Source: Agathobaculum sp. Marseille-P7918 (lineage in GTDB: Bacteria; Bacillota; Clostridia; Oscillospirales; Butyricicoccaceae). Taken from it: a DNA stretch of 64,000 bases. Positions 8,598 to 17,966 of the stretch are shown piece by piece. The stretch covers positions 28,973 to 92,972 of the forward strand of contig NZ_UYYD01000009.1 in assembly GCF_900625105.1 (NCBI RefSeq), read 5' to 3'. The translations under genes were made by a program, and so were the position numbers. The notes beneath the pieces were generated by a model. The model saw only the letters and a list, made by a program, of their open reading frames with translations, did no database searches and was not told the DNA's origin. Position 1 is the first letter of the stretch, and each line of letters opens with the position of its first letter.

Positions 8598-8850
8598 CAC
8601 CCTTTAGAGCGCGAAAACAGGGTGTCAAAAATGCGAAAATCGAAAATTGACACCCTTTAGAAACGAAAAAAGTGATATTTCGCAGAAAAGGCGAGTTGAC
8701 ACCGGCGAAATAGACAATAAATAGGGTGTCAAGTGGGTGTCAACTTGTACGAAATAACCTATAAAATGCGGCATGGATGGTGTCAAAAAACGGGGTGTCA
8801 AAACCCCCTATATATATAGGGGGTTTTGACACACATCCGCTTTTGACACG
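8558..8850. repeat. TGACACC/GGTGTCA iteron cluster, candidate phage origin
   Basis: Ten exact copies of the 7-mer TGACACC or its reverse complement start at 8558, 8582, 8595, 8621, 8648, 8697, 8725, 8736, 8779 and 8794. Near copies TGACACA (8827) and TGACACG (8844) follow. Copies on both strands and irregular spacing with AT-rich spacers (GAAAA, CAAAA) resemble initiator iterons. The cluster begins at the 3' end of the primase-helicase gene, the normal place for a phage ori. This function is inferred from place and pattern. Confidence 0.7.
8795..8832. repeat. 38-bp perfect palindrome within the iteron cluster
   Basis: Bases 8795-8832 are perfectly self-complementary. Each arm runs GTGTCAAAACCCCCTATAT, with the symmetry centre between 8813 and 8814 in an eight-base TA alternation. 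Its outer six bases on each side are iteron halves. It could form a cruciform with an easily melted TA centre, which fits an origin unwinding site. It lacks the T-tract of a normal terminator. Confidence 0.85.
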
Positions 8851-8900
8851 CCACCATCGAACGCGCGAGGAAAGGAGCGTGCAGAAAAGGGGCCCGCTCA

Positions 8901-8916
8901 TAAGGAAGTAATTTGA
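8901..8916 (+). promoter_or_regulatory. displaced ribosome binding site of rusA, left transposon junction
   Basis: TAAGGAAGTAATTTGA ends at the GA that marks the left border of the inserted element. If 8917-36620 is removed, the joint reads AAGGAAG, nine spacer bases, then ATGCAG, the start of rusA at 36622. So this is very probably the rusA ribosome binding site, now 27.7 kb away from its gene. Confidence 0.75.
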
Positions 8917-8943
8917 TTGTCGCAGGGCGGCATGGCGGAAAGG

Positions 8944-10497
8944 TCATGCCGTCCTGCCTTTTCTTTGCCGTTCCACCGTCTGATTGTCGCTCGGCAGGTT
9001 GACTTCTCCGATAAAGTTCCAGACCAGTTCGATCTTCTGCCTGCGGTGGCCGCTGGACTTGTCCGGTGCATGGACGATTATCTTCTTTACAAACTCATTG
9101 ACGATGGTGGGTGTCAGTTCCCGGATACCCACATACTTCCGCACAATAGCTGCAAAGCTCGCAAAATCGGCTTGATCCTGCTCGAAGATTTCTACCGCTT
9201 CCCGCCATACCTTGACCTGCTCCGTCAGTTCTTTTTGCTCCGCTTCATAGTCGGCGGAGAGTTTCAAGAACCGTTCATGGCTGATTGCCCCGTTGATGTC
9301 ATCCTCATAGATGCGCTTGAAAATCCGGTCAAGTTCAGCAATGCGCTTTTCCGCATGGGCGATTTCACGCCTGCGCTTCTTGGCGTCTTTCTCCGCTTCT
9401 TGAAAACGCTGCTTTCTCGCGGCTTCCTCAAATGCCATGGCATCGTCAAAGAACAATGCCGTCACATCGAAAATCCGCTGCAAAACGAACAGTTTCAGTG
9501 TTTCTTCCCGGATAAAGTGCATGGTACAATCACCCGTGTTGCTCTTATACCGGGAACACCGATAGCAGTCTTGTTGCGGTGTCATGTTTTTGCCTGTGGC
9601 GAAATGCAGTTTGCTGCCACAGTCGGCGCAGTACAGCAGGCCAGAAAACAGCCCTTGCCGTTCGGCTTGCTTGGCCGGGCGGCGCTTGTTCTCCCGTAAC
9701 TCCTGTACCCGCTCAAAGACTTGTTCGTCGATAATGGCGGGCTGGGTATTGGGAAAAATCCGCTGGTTCTCTGGGGCGTTATGCAGCCGTTTTTTCAGCT
9801 TGTGGGACTTGGAATAGGTCTTGAAGTTTACCGTGCAACCGGTGTACTCTGGCCGCTCCAAAATTCCCGCAACAGACTTGGGACTCCACTTGTAAGGCTT
9901 CTCCGGCAGCGGCTTTCCGTCCCGCTGGGCGTAGTGGGCCTTGACAGTCAGGACGTGTTGGGCAGTCAGCAGCTTTGCGATTTGCATGGGGCCTTTCCCC
10001 GCAATGCACAGGTCAAAAATCCGTTTGACAATCTCGGCGGCTTCCTCGTCCACAATCCATTTCTTTTTATCCGCCGGGTCTTTCTGATACCCATAGGGTG
10101 GATTGGTGCAGAGGTGTTCCCCGGCGTTTCCTTTTGCCCGCATAACGGCCCGGATTTTCTTGCTGGTATCGCGGGCGTAGAAGTCGTTGAACAGATTGCG
10201 AAACGGGGTGAAATCATTGTCCCCTTTGTCGCTGTCCACGCCGTCATTGATGGCGATATACCGAATATCACGCTCAGCAAAAAAGCTCTCGGTATAATAG
10301 CCCACTTTCAGATAGTCCCGACCCATGCGGGACATATCCTTGACAATGACGGTTCTGACCTTTCCCGCCTCGGCCAGCCGGATCATCTCATTCCAGCCCG
10401 GACGGTCAAATGTTACCCCGGACACACCATCGTCAATGAAGAAAGTTGGATTAGGGAAACTATTGTCGGTTGCGTACTTCAAAAGGATTTTCTTTTG
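8944..10497 (-). pseudogene. large serine recombinase, C-terminal 517 codons (split gene)
   Basis: This is the 3' part of a TnpX-like large serine recombinase. It holds the rest of the resolvase domain (DDGVSGVTFDRPGW, VKDMSRMGRDYLKVGYY), the recombinase domain, the zinc ribbon (LLYCADCGSKL and later CYRCSRYK), and a long coiled coil. The catalytic-serine N-terminus is missing here. It lies at 30342-30443 on the same strand, and the two parts join in frame at a shared Gln codon into a protein of about 550 residues. A TTG at 10482 could start a truncated product, but without the serine it cannot cut DNA. Confidence 0.9.
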
Positions 10498-10629
10498 AGA
10501 TGGAATTTGTCAAGGGGCTTTTCTGCAAAACACAATGTTTCTGAAAATAGCGTTCAAAATATATGCAGAGCCGTTAGTCCGCAGAGGATGCGAATTATCG
10601 GCTCAATGGTTTTCTTTTATTTGTAATCA

Positions 10630-10992
10630 TTACTTTTCCAATTCCAGATATTCTTGTCCCATGAAGAAGATTTTCAATTCGTTTTGATCTACTTCTATCT
10701 CAAATTCTACACTACTATTTCCCTGTGTAACACAGATTATATCCGAGTAAGAAAAACTATAATATGCGTCACCGCAGGATAGACCCGAATCGGGCATATC
10801 TTTACTCACAGCAAGTTCCCCGTTTTCTTGAAAGGTAAATATCTCCTCAGCATTTGCATCCTTCCATGTGCCAATAATATCTTTTTCGTTCTGAATGCGA
10901 TTTACTTTACCAACACATACAATGGCAAGTATAACTGCACCAACAGTCAAAGCAATGCCTGCAACTCTCTTTACCAGTTTCTTTTTACGCAA
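10630..10992 (-). CDS. small membrane-anchored/secreted protein, unknown
   Basis: A 120-residue protein with a basic N-terminus (MRKKKLVKR) and one membrane helix (AGIALTVGAVILAIVCV). A short extracellular beta-rich domain with pattern IIGTWKDANAEEIFTF and EFEIEVDQNELKIFF follows. Such IxGTW domains are common in clostridial lipoprotein-like proteins of unknown function; the cysteine lies at the end of the hydrophobic stretch but without a clear lipobox. It follows the FtsX-type permease by 42 bases on the same strand, so it may be an accessory surface protein of that transporter. Function unknown. Confidence 0.6.
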   Translation of the reverse strand: MRKKKLVKRVAGIALTVGAVILAIVCVGKVNRIQNEKDIIGTWKDANAEEIFTFQENGELAVSKDMPDSGLSCGDAYYSFSYSDIICVTQGNSSVEFEIEVDQNELKIFFMGQEYLELEK

Positions 10993-11034
10993 TTTCTATT
11001 ACCTCTGTTTCAGTTGCTTTGTTAGATTGAATGA

Positions 11035-13539
11035 TTACATATTGCTCAATTTCAGTTCCTCTACAATTTCCACCTTTGATACGCTTCTAACAGCAAACAG
11101 CATAGCGATACATACCATAGCGCCGACAGCCATAACTGCAAGAGCATAAATACCGCCGTTCATATAAAAAGCAAATGGTGTCATACCCGACGATATGAAG
11201 TAGTAGATAGCACAATGAATCAAAAAGCTCACAGGCAACGCAAGAACCAATGCTTTTACGCCGTACAAAACAGCTTCGAGCAATAGCGTACATTTTAATC
11301 CTTTGGCAGTCATACCAACAGAACGCAGAACAGCAAATTCGCTTCTTCTCAAATGAATCGTATTCGAGATAGTGTTACAAACATTCAAGCTGATAATAAC
11401 CGTCATCAGGATCGAGAACAGGCAGATTACCAGTTTTGCAATCGTATATACCTGTCTGGAATTATTCGTTGCGGCTGCAATGTCCACAGTTTGCGGAAAT
11501 CCTCTGTCAGCCAGACATTCCATTGCTTCTTTATGCTGTGCTGTCTGTATTCTCATTTCCACATAGGCGTTATCATCTATCAGCAAGTTAAAATAACTTA
11601 AAGGCACGATGAGGACAGCTCGATCTCTCACAAACATGGATTGGATATTTGCATTTTCTTCTGAAACGATTTCTTCCACGATAATCGGCAAGGCATCCTC
11701 GGATGCCCCCAGCGGAATGATTTCTGTTCCCGGTTCAATAAGAAACGGTGAGCCTGCAATTACCCGATTTTGTGCCGAATTATAGTATCCCATAGTCTGA
11801 TTGAGCAAAATTCCATGATTGAAATTTGTCACATCCAGACTGAATCCATTTTCATCGCAAAAAGAGACAAAATGTTCTTCGTCCAATCCTACGACATATA
11901 CCTCTGCTTTCGTACCATTGATAAAATATCCTTGCATATCAGGATTGATTTGTTCCTGCGAAAATTCAGCGGTCATATATCGCTGAAAAGAATAGGAAAC
12001 ATCCGCAGTGATATTTTCATCCGATAATGCCCCGATTGCGACAGGAATATCTTTGTATTGAATCATCGAAATCACATCAGTATAACAGGAACCGTCCTCC
12101 TTCATATCCAAGGATGTCTGATAAAGCATAAAATCAGAGAAACTATATAAGGAAAGGGCAATTACCACCGACAAGAAAATAGAGCCGGTAATCGCTCGGA
12201 AGCGTTTTGGATTACGCTTAATATTTTTTGCTGCTAACGAACCATAAATGCCAAAAACCAAAGAAACGATTTTTCCGTCACGGAATTTCTTTCTTGATAC
12301 CGCATTGTTAGACTGGCGGATCGCTTCAATAACTGTAATTTTAGCTGCTTGCTTCACAGGCTTTCTACTTCCGAAGTACAAAGAAGCAATGCCGGATAAT
12401 CCGCTGACGAGCAGGATCAATCCGTTTACCTTCAAGGACAGTTCTACGATGCCAAAAGTGAATGTTTCTCCAAAAGCTGCCCTGACCACACTTAATAACA
12501 GAGCAGATAGCAGGATACCAACAACCAATCCAAAGGGTATGCTCACCACTCCCAAAAGGAAGGCTTCTAAATATACGCTAAGGCGTTTTTGCCCTTTTGT
12601 GGCTCCAATACTGGATAGCATTCCCATCTGCTTAATTCGTTCCTGTAAGGAAATGGAGAGGGCGTTGCTGATCATTGAAGCAGATGCAGCCATCAAAAGA
12701 CAAACGACCATGACCACCAAAGCAATCAGTTTTGCAGCTCCTTTACCCCCGGTAATTCCATGATAGACTAACAATTCCGAATGAAACTTTGCTACATGAC
12801 TGTCTACTGCCGCAGCCACTTCTTCGGCTTCTGTATAGATCGAATTGGATAAATTCTTTGCCTTGACATACGCAGCAAAATCGGATGCCGTTTTGTCAAC
12901 ACCTGCAAAGGCATTATAGTTTGCTGCGATTTTTGAGTCATTCACATCTGACAGAATACCAACAACTACATACGCTTTCTCTTTTGTTGGAACGAAGCTT
13001 TCTTCTTCGCCCCTATAATTTGTCAGCCCGGAAAGCTGGGCATTATATTCATCCCAAATTCTTGAACCAAGAGTTAAAGAAATCGTATCTCCAATCTCTG
13101 TATTCATGTTGTTTTTCTTCAAAAAAGATTCTGAAATAACAATCTCATTTTCATCTTGCGGGAAACGCCCTGCAAGCAAATACTGATTTAACGAAAATCT
13201 TTGGGTAAAGTTCTCGTCAATCTCGCCAACGGAGAGCATTGTACTGTTGGATTTCTCCCCGTAAAAACTGTTTCCGGCAAAGCGGAGAAGCGAAACTTCG
13301 CCTACATTGTTTTGACTATATAGCTCTTGAACCTGCTCCCAAGTCAAATCCTCCATGTAGTAGTCATAATCGCCACCATACACTTTTTCTTTCTCTTTCA
13401 AAAAATCAACCAACGACCATCCCCCACAGAGAATAGCGGTTATCATACTGATTGACAAAAGAATGGTTAAAAGTGTGAGTAGGGTACGCTTTTTATTCGA
13501 CAACAGATTCCTGAGTGTAAGCATGAAAATCATATTCAT
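11035..13539 (-). CDS. FtsX/MacB-type ABC transporter permease (834 aa)
   Basis: An integral membrane permease with an N-terminal helix (TLLTLLTILLSISMITAILC), a large extracellular domain, then three clustered helices. A second extracellular domain (about 475-690) and three final helices follow, the FtsX-repeat layout. It overlaps the ATPase gene by one base and sits with a two-component system in the order sensor-regulator-ATPase-permease known from antimicrobial-peptide detoxification (Bce/Vex-like) units. It probably exports or dislodges a peptide antibiotic. The length and two extracellular domains fit the 800-residue clostridial Vex/Mac-like type better than BceB (about 650). Confidence 0.85.
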   Translation of the reverse strand: MNMIFMLTLRNLLSNKKRTLLTLLTILLSISMITAILCGGWSLVDFLKEKEKVYGGDYDYYMEDLTWEQVQELYSQNNVGEVSLLRFAGNSFYGEKSNSTMLSVGEIDENFTQRFSLNQYLLAGRFPQDENEIVISESFLKKNNMNTEIGDTISLTLGSRIWDEYNAQLSGLTNYRGEEESFVPTKEKAYVVVGILSDVNDSKIAANYNAFAGVDKTASDFAAYVKAKNLSNSIYTEAEEVAAAVDSHVAKFHSELLVYHGITGGKGAAKLIALVVMVVCLLMAASASMISNALSISLQERIKQMGMLSSIGATKGQKRLSVYLEAFLLGVVSIPFGLVVGILLSALLLSVVRAAFGETFTFGIVELSLKVNGLILLVSGLSGIASLYFGSRKPVKQAAKITVIEAIRQSNNAVSRKKFRDGKIVSLVFGIYGSLAAKNIKRNPKRFRAITGSIFLSVVIALSLYSFSDFMLYQTSLDMKEDGSCYTDVISMIQYKDIPVAIGALSDENITADVSYSFQRYMTAEFSQEQINPDMQGYFINGTKAEVYVVGLDEEHFVSFCDENGFSLDVTNFNHGILLNQTMGYYNSAQNRVIAGSPFLIEPGTEIIPLGASEDALPIIVEEIVSEENANIQSMFVRDRAVLIVPLSYFNLLIDDNAYVEMRIQTAQHKEAMECLADRGFPQTVDIAAATNNSRQVYTIAKLVICLFSILMTVIISLNVCNTISNTIHLRRSEFAVLRSVGMTAKGLKCTLLLEAVLYGVKALVLALPVSFLIHCAIYYFISSGMTPFAFYMNGGIYALAVMAVGAMVCIAMLFAVRSVSKVEIVEELKLSNM

Positions 13540-14219
13540 CAGCGTATCACCTCATCCCTCACAAGTCTGCCATCCTGAATTTCCAGAATACGGTCTGCCT
13601 GCATTGCGATTTCACGGTCATGGGTAATCAGGATCATTGTCTGGCGATAGACTTCATTGGATTCACGCAGAAGTTTCATAATATCCCTTGTGTTCTCCGT
13701 GTCCAGATTTCCCGTTGGCTCATCCGCAAGGATAATCGCAGGTGCGTTAATCAACGCTCGTCCGATTGCCACTCTTTGTTGTTGACCGCCGGATAACTGA
13801 CTTGGCAGGTGCTTTCTACGCTTTACCAGTTTGAGTGTGGATAGCAGTTCTTTCAAACGCTCCTGATTGATTTTACGCCCATCCAATCGAATCGGCAGCG
13901 TGATATTTTCCTCGACAGTCAAAACCGGGATCAGATTATAAAACTGATAGACAAGCCCAACCTGCCTTCTTCTGAATACAGCCAATTCATCTTCATTTTG
14001 CTCATAAACATCCTGTCCATCCACAAATACTTTTCCCGAAGTCGGTCTGTCAACACCACCTAAAATGTGCAACAGGGTAGACTTGCCAGACCCAGATGCT
14101 CCAATGATTGCAACAAACTCTCCTTTATCGACGGAAAAAGAAACATCTGACAAAGCATGGACAGGAGCATTGTCCATTTCATAGGTTTTGCAGATATTCT
14201 CTACTCTTAATATCTCCAT
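13539..14219 (-). CDS. ABC transporter ATP-binding protein (LolD/MacB class)
   Basis: A 226-residue ATPase. The ATG at 14219 is chosen because it follows GGAGGAACTTTTT. Walker A GASGSGKST, signature LSGGQQQRVAIGRAL, Walker B IILADEPTGNLD and switch His (ILITHD) are all present. It pairs with the FtsX-type permease directly downstream (one-base overlap) as the motor of a MacB/Bce-type efflux or resistance transporter, driven by the two-component system encoded just upstream on the same strand. Confidence 0.92.
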   Translation of the reverse strand: MEILRVENICKTYEMDNAPVHALSDVSFSVDKGEFVAIIGASGSGKSTLLHILGGVDRPTSGKVFVDGQDVYEQNEDELAVFRRRQVGLVYQFYNLIPVLTVEENITLPIRLDGRKINQERLKELLSTLKLVKRRKHLPSQLSGGQQQRVAIGRALINAPAIILADEPTGNLDTENTRDIMKLLRESNEVYRQTMILITHDREIAMQADRILEIQDGRLVRDEVIR

Positions 14220-14319
14220 AAAAAGTTCCTCCATATATTTTTGCAATTCAGTATAGCAAAGCCAAGTGACTGCTTCATTACTTTTTCATTACAAAAATGT
14301 CACTTAAAAAGGGGCTGCA

Positions 14320-15327
14320 TTAAGCAGTCCCCCGATAAAAGCAGATTTCAAATTTTGCACCGCCTGACTCCCGATTTTTCGCTTGGATGACACCACCCTG
14401 ATTGACAATGATCGTCTTTGCCAGAGCCAACCCCAAACCGGCATTACCGATTGTAGAGCCACTTCCTTGATAAAATCGGTCAAATAAATGGGGGATGTCT
14501 TTTTCCTGAAAACCTGTTCCGCTATCCTCTATAATGATCTGTGTCAAAAGAGGTCTTTCTATTGCCTTGATTTCGATAGTGCTGCCCTCTGGTGAATGTT
14601 CGATACAGTTTTTGATTACATTCCCCAAGGCTTCAGCAGTCCAATCAGTATCAAGAGATAGTTTTAATTCTGCCGGAATCACTTGCGTGATTGTCTGCAT
14701 TTTTAATTCTGCCGCAATCTCCAGAGGACGAATTGCTTTTTCTACCACATCTTTTAAGTATACCGCCTGTGGCTTTAGAGTAATCGTTCCTGCATCCAGC
14801 TTGGATATTTTCAGAAGTGTGGCTATCAGCCACTCCATTCTTGATAAGAGCATAGTCTGTTCGCGGATCAGCTCATACCTTTCTTCGTCAGTCAGTTCCT
14901 CATTACACAGAGAAGCATTTAAGATATTCAGCGATGTCAAAGGTGTTTTTAATTGATGTGAAATATCGGCTAAAGCATTTGCCAAATTACCTTTCTCCAT
15001 TTTCAGAGCTTCTGCCTGTTCAATAAGCCGTCTTGTCATCTTGGATATTTCATCATGTAAAACAGATAACTCACCTTCTTGAAACTGCCCAAAAGAAATT
15101 TTTTCATCTCCATGTAACAGCCTATCAATATGCAAACTAAAATCAGCAATTTTCTTGTATCTCTGATATGTGAAAAAGAGGGAAACTGCACTGGATGAAA
15201 TGATAGCCGACAGAACAATCCACACAGCTTTGCTATCAACGATAATGCCAATGCCGCCCCAAAATAGAATAAGAATACTGCTGACAACAATTTGCCTTTT
15301 AACTTCTTTATTTCTGATAAAGTCCAT
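14320..15327 (-). CDS. sensor histidine kinase (transporter-linked)
   Basis: A 335-residue kinase with two N-terminal membrane helices (VVSSILILFWGGIGIIV and AVWIVLSAIISSSAVSLFF) and almost no extracellular loop, the intramembrane-sensing layout of BceS-type kinases. HAMP-like linker, H-box ADISHQLKTPLTSL, N-box NVIKNCIEHSP, and G-boxes EDSGTGF and NAGLGLALAK are present. Start ATG 15327 follows GGTGGG and lies a few bases past the regulator stop. It probably detects a peptide antibiotic through the transporter and phosphorylates the adjacent regulator. Confidence 0.9.
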   Translation of the reverse strand: MDFIRNKEVKRQIVVSSILILFWGGIGIIVDSKAVWIVLSAIISSSAVSLFFTYQRYKKIADFSLHIDRLLHGDEKISFGQFQEGELSVLHDEISKMTRRLIEQAEALKMEKGNLANALADISHQLKTPLTSLNILNASLCNEELTDEERYELIREQTMLLSRMEWLIATLLKISKLDAGTITLKPQAVYLKDVVEKAIRPLEIAAELKMQTITQVIPAELKLSLDTDWTAEALGNVIKNCIEHSPEGSTIEIKAIERPLLTQIIIEDSGTGFQEKDIPHLFDRFYQGSGSTIGNAGLGLALAKTIIVNQGGVIQAKNRESGGAKFEICFYRGTA

Positions 15328-15328
15328 A

Positions 15329-15997
15329 TCAACCCACCTTATAGCCAAGCCCACGAACGGTAATTATGATTTCCGGCTCCTGCGGATTGGTTTCAATTTT
15401 GTCACGTAGCCTTTTCATATAGACAGTCAATGTATTATCATTGATAAACTCCCCAGTAGTGTCCCATAAAAGCTCCAACAATCTTCTGCGAGAAAGGACA
15501 ATACCTTTGTTACGCAAAAAGACTAACAGCAACTTATATTCCATAGCAGACAACAAAATCTCTTTCCCATTCTTTGATACGGTTGCTTGATTTGTGTCCA
15601 CAACTAAGTCGAGGTAACTGATAATGTTTTGTGTGTTCTTAGTTCTCCTTAATACGCTGTTGATCCTTGAAAGCAGTTCTCTTGGTCTGAACGGTTTGCT
15701 GATATAATCGTCAGCCCCCATATCTAACCCAGCCACAACACTATATTCATCATCAGAAGCCGTTAAGAAAATAACTGGCATAGTTCCTCTTTCTTTAATT
15801 GCAGAACAAACAGAAAAACCATTTCCGTTTGATAATTGAATGTCCACCAAGGCTATATCGTATTGGTCGCTATCCAATTTTTCTATTGCTTCTTTTTGAC
15901 CGGGAGCATTTTCGATTTTGAACCCTTCATTTCCTAAATAGTCTGATAATGAGGATACGATACTTTGGTCATCCTCCACTAATAACAATTTACTCAT
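15329..15997 (-). CDS. OmpR/PhoB-family response regulator
   Basis: A 222-residue regulator. The receiver domain has acidic pocket VEDD, phospho-acceptor Asp52 (LVDIQLS) and the conserved Lys (ISKPFRP). The C-terminal winged helix has MEYKLLLVFLRNKGIVLSRR and the typical ending TVRGLGYKVG. It is encoded between a small HTH gene (four-base overlap) and the kinase. It would activate the ABC transporter genes downstream on the same strand. Confidence 0.92.
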   Translation of the reverse strand: MSKLLLVEDDQSIVSSLSDYLGNEGFKIENAPGQKEAIEKLDSDQYDIALVDIQLSNGNGFSVCSAIKERGTMPVIFLTASDDEYSVVAGLDMGADDYISKPFRPRELLSRINSVLRRTKNTQNIISYLDLVVDTNQATVSKNGKEILLSAMEYKLLLVFLRNKGIVLSRRRLLELLWDTTGEFINDNTLTVYMKRLRDKIETNPQEPEIIITVRGLGYKVG

Positions 15998-16206
15998 CGT
16001 GTGTTCTCCTTGTTGTCAGCTATAAATTCATTTTTATTTTGTTTATATCTTCCATCAGCCGGCTTTTGGGCATCTTGGGGAATTAGCCATGCACGAGGTA
16101 GCCGAACAATTCCATCAATGCGATTCTCCTCACACAGCTTTTGAACACGACGCACCGATATTCCCCAAAGTTTAGCCGCATCCTGTACTGTCATGTATTC
16201 AAACAT
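15994..16206 (-). CDS. small excisionase-like HTH protein
   Basis: A 70-residue protein behind GGAGGTAAACT. Its first 50 residues are a MerR/Xis-type helix-turn-helix and wing (MTVQDAAKLWGISVRRVQKL, then GIVRLPRAWLIPQDA). The same small protein type often precedes clostridial two-component/ABC cargo operons on transposons. It overlaps the response regulator by four bases and is first in the operon. It could be a regulator of that operon or a leftover excisionase. Confidence 0.7.
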   Translation of the reverse strand: MFEYMTVQDAAKLWGISVRRVQKLCEENRIDGIVRLPRAWLIPQDAQKPADGRYKQNKNEFIADNKENTR

Positions 16207-16607
16207 AGTTTACCTCCGCATCAAATAGTTATATATATTATATACGCACAAACGAACAATATCAATGGGCTGTTTGTAAACACTTAAACACTAACTGTGT
16301 ACGAATTAACTCGGCGCTAACAATTTCCGTCATCCTGTTTCGGATATTATTTATTTTTCCACCCAACCCATTCTGTCCGGGCAGCTACCTTTAATTTTTT
16401 GTTACGCCTCCTCTGCTGCGAGCAACTCTACCAAAACCGAAGGACCATATTTTCAGACTGCCGAGCGACCTCGACTGGTGCCAAACGATTTTGCTGAGGC
16501 GATAGAAAATAGAATTGCAATGTACTATAATAAAGGTGTGAAATTTTCCCTCGCTTCTGTAAGATTGTCCGCCAGATCCATAGTACATAGGTGAGGAGGT
16601 GGATACC
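16207..16607. other. divergent intergenic region between the ABC/TCS operon and ECF sigma gene
   Basis: About 400 bases. Next to 16206 there is a very AT-rich block (TATATATTATATAC) suited to promoters of the leftward operon. From about 16400 to 16590 the plus strand is open without a start codon (a frame containing NDFAEAIENRIAMYY), which may be the remnant of a gene. No hairpin or repeat stands out. Confidence 0.4.
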
Positions 16608-17168
16608 TTGTTAGAGGATGTGAAGATCATTGAACTGTTCTTTGCTCGTACTGAGCAGGCAATAGCTGAACTTGCTGCAAAATACGGTTCAACTTGCAAA
16701 AGAATTGCAAACAACATTTTGAAATGCGAACCCGACGCAGAAGAATGTGTAAATGATACATACCTTGCTGCGTGGAATGCAATTCCTCCAGAAAGACCTG
16801 ACCCACTCAGAACCTATATTTTTCGTATTACCCGCAATATCGCTACCGCAAAATACCACGCAAATACTGCACTAAAGCGAAACAGTTACTATGATGTTGC
16901 ACTTGATGAGTTGGAAGAGTGCCTAACTTCTGCATCTACTATTGAACAGGAAGTGGATGCAAAGGAGCTGTCACAGGAAATTGATCGTTTCCTTGACAGC
17001 TTGGATCAGGAAAGCAGGGTTATGTTTGTAGCAAGGTATTGGTACTCAGATAGCATTACAGAAATTGCAAAGAGGCTTCGTACAACAAATAACAATGTGT
17101 CTGTTCGCCTTTCCCGAATCAGAAGCAAACTTAAAAATCATTTACAGAAAGCGGGGTATGATTTATGA
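16608..17168 (+). CDS. ECF-type RNA polymerase sigma factor
   Basis: About 186 residues with a sigma-70 region 2 (YGSTCKRIANNILKCEPDAE, then VNDTYLAAWNAIPPERP and RTYIFRITRNIATAKY) and region 4 (VARYWYSDSITEIAKRLRTT, NNNVSVRLSRIRSKL). A TTG at 16608 is preferred because a GTG at 16599 lies inside the GAGGAGGTG ribosome binding site. It overlaps by four bases with the next gene, a membrane protein, the usual sigma/anti-sigma arrangement. It probably controls its own operon and some cargo in response to an envelope signal. Confidence 0.88.
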   Translation: MLEDVKIIELFFARTEQAIAELAAKYGSTCKRIANNILKCEPDAEECVNDTYLAAWNAIPPERPDPLRTYIFRITRNIATAKYHANTALKRNSYYDVALDELEECLTSASTIEQEVDAKELSQEIDRFLDSLDQESRVMFVARYWYSDSITEIAKRLRTTNNNVSVRLSRIRSKLKNHLQKAGYDL

Positions 17169-17833
17169 CACGAAAGAACATCTCTGACGCCGTTGGTGGC
17201 ATTGGTAGCCGTCATATCGAAGAAACGGCGAGTTATCAGGCAAAGAAACAAAAAAGCATTTGGCTGAAATTTGGGGCAATTGCTGCGTGTCTCTGTCTAA
17301 TCGTGGTGGGAGTGTTTAGTATGGGATTATTCGGCAAAAGTACAGAAACAGCTACATTAGGTGATGGAACTACCATATCTTTCACTAAAGCAGATACGGT
17401 AGCCTCTGCTCTGAGTTTGAACTTGCAAGCACGAGCATTGACCAAAGATGAGGTTCAGACTATTTTCGGTGATCTTCCGATTTCCGGAGATGCCCTCTTT
17501 ACCTTGGACGATGTAGCATTTGTTGGCTTTGATGGTCATTACAGCGATATGAAATTTGTTGTTTCGCTGTCTGGGAACAATCTTATGGATACTACCGTAA
17601 TTGGCAAGGGAAATGTATCTATGGTTGGAGATACGCCAGTTAAAGCTGGCTACTTCGTTACAAATGCAAACAGCGAAGGAATTAAGACTGTGATCTATTA
17701 CGCCTATATCACATTTGATAACTATTCCATCTATATCGAAAATGCAGGCGGAGAAAGTGAAAGAGAGGCTGTTCGAGCGGAACTGATGGCAGCACTTGAT
17801 AAGTTGTTGGAAAACTCTTTTGATTTTAAGTGA
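17165..17833 (+). CDS. single-pass membrane protein, probable anti-sigma factor
   Basis: A 222-residue protein with a cytoplasmic N-terminus of about 35 residues (VGGIGSRHIEETASYQ), one membrane helix (LKFGAIAACLCLIVVGVFSMGLF) and an extracellular domain. The N-terminal pattern and coupling to the ECF gene (ATGA overlap) are typical of clostridial anti-sigma proteins without a zinc motif. It would hold the sigma factor at the membrane until a signal arrives. The extracellular domain family was not recognised. Confidence 0.7.
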   Translation: MTRKNISDAVGGIGSRHIEETASYQAKKQKSIWLKFGAIAACLCLIVVGVFSMGLFGKSTETATLGDGTTISFTKADTVASALSLNLQARALTKDEVQTIFGDLPISGDALFTLDDVAFVGFDGHYSDMKFVVSLSGNNLMDTTVIGKGNVSMVGDTPVKAGYFVTNANSEGIKTVIYYAYITFDNYSIYIENAGGESEREAVRAELMAALDKLLENSFDFK

Positions 17834-17854
17834 TAGAATTCGATTAAATATTGC

Positions 17855-17890
17855 AAGCACCGGTATGGAAAACCCATACCGGTGCTTATT
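17855..17890 (+). terminator. rho-independent terminator after the sigma/anti-sigma operon
   Basis: Stem AAGCACCGGTATGG / CCATACCGGTGCTT with a short loop, followed by a T-rich stretch. It may also stop leftward transcription from the relaxase gene. Confidence 0.85.
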
Positions 17891-17966
17891 TTACGCTTGA
17901 CGTATAGGGATTATCTCCATCCCCCTATGTCACAGACTTCACCTGAAGTTTCAACCTCCAGCACTT

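Noticed and set aside
8558..8850. CRISPR array
   Set aside because: The repeat is only seven bases, occurs on both strands and has irregular spacing; no cas genes are present.
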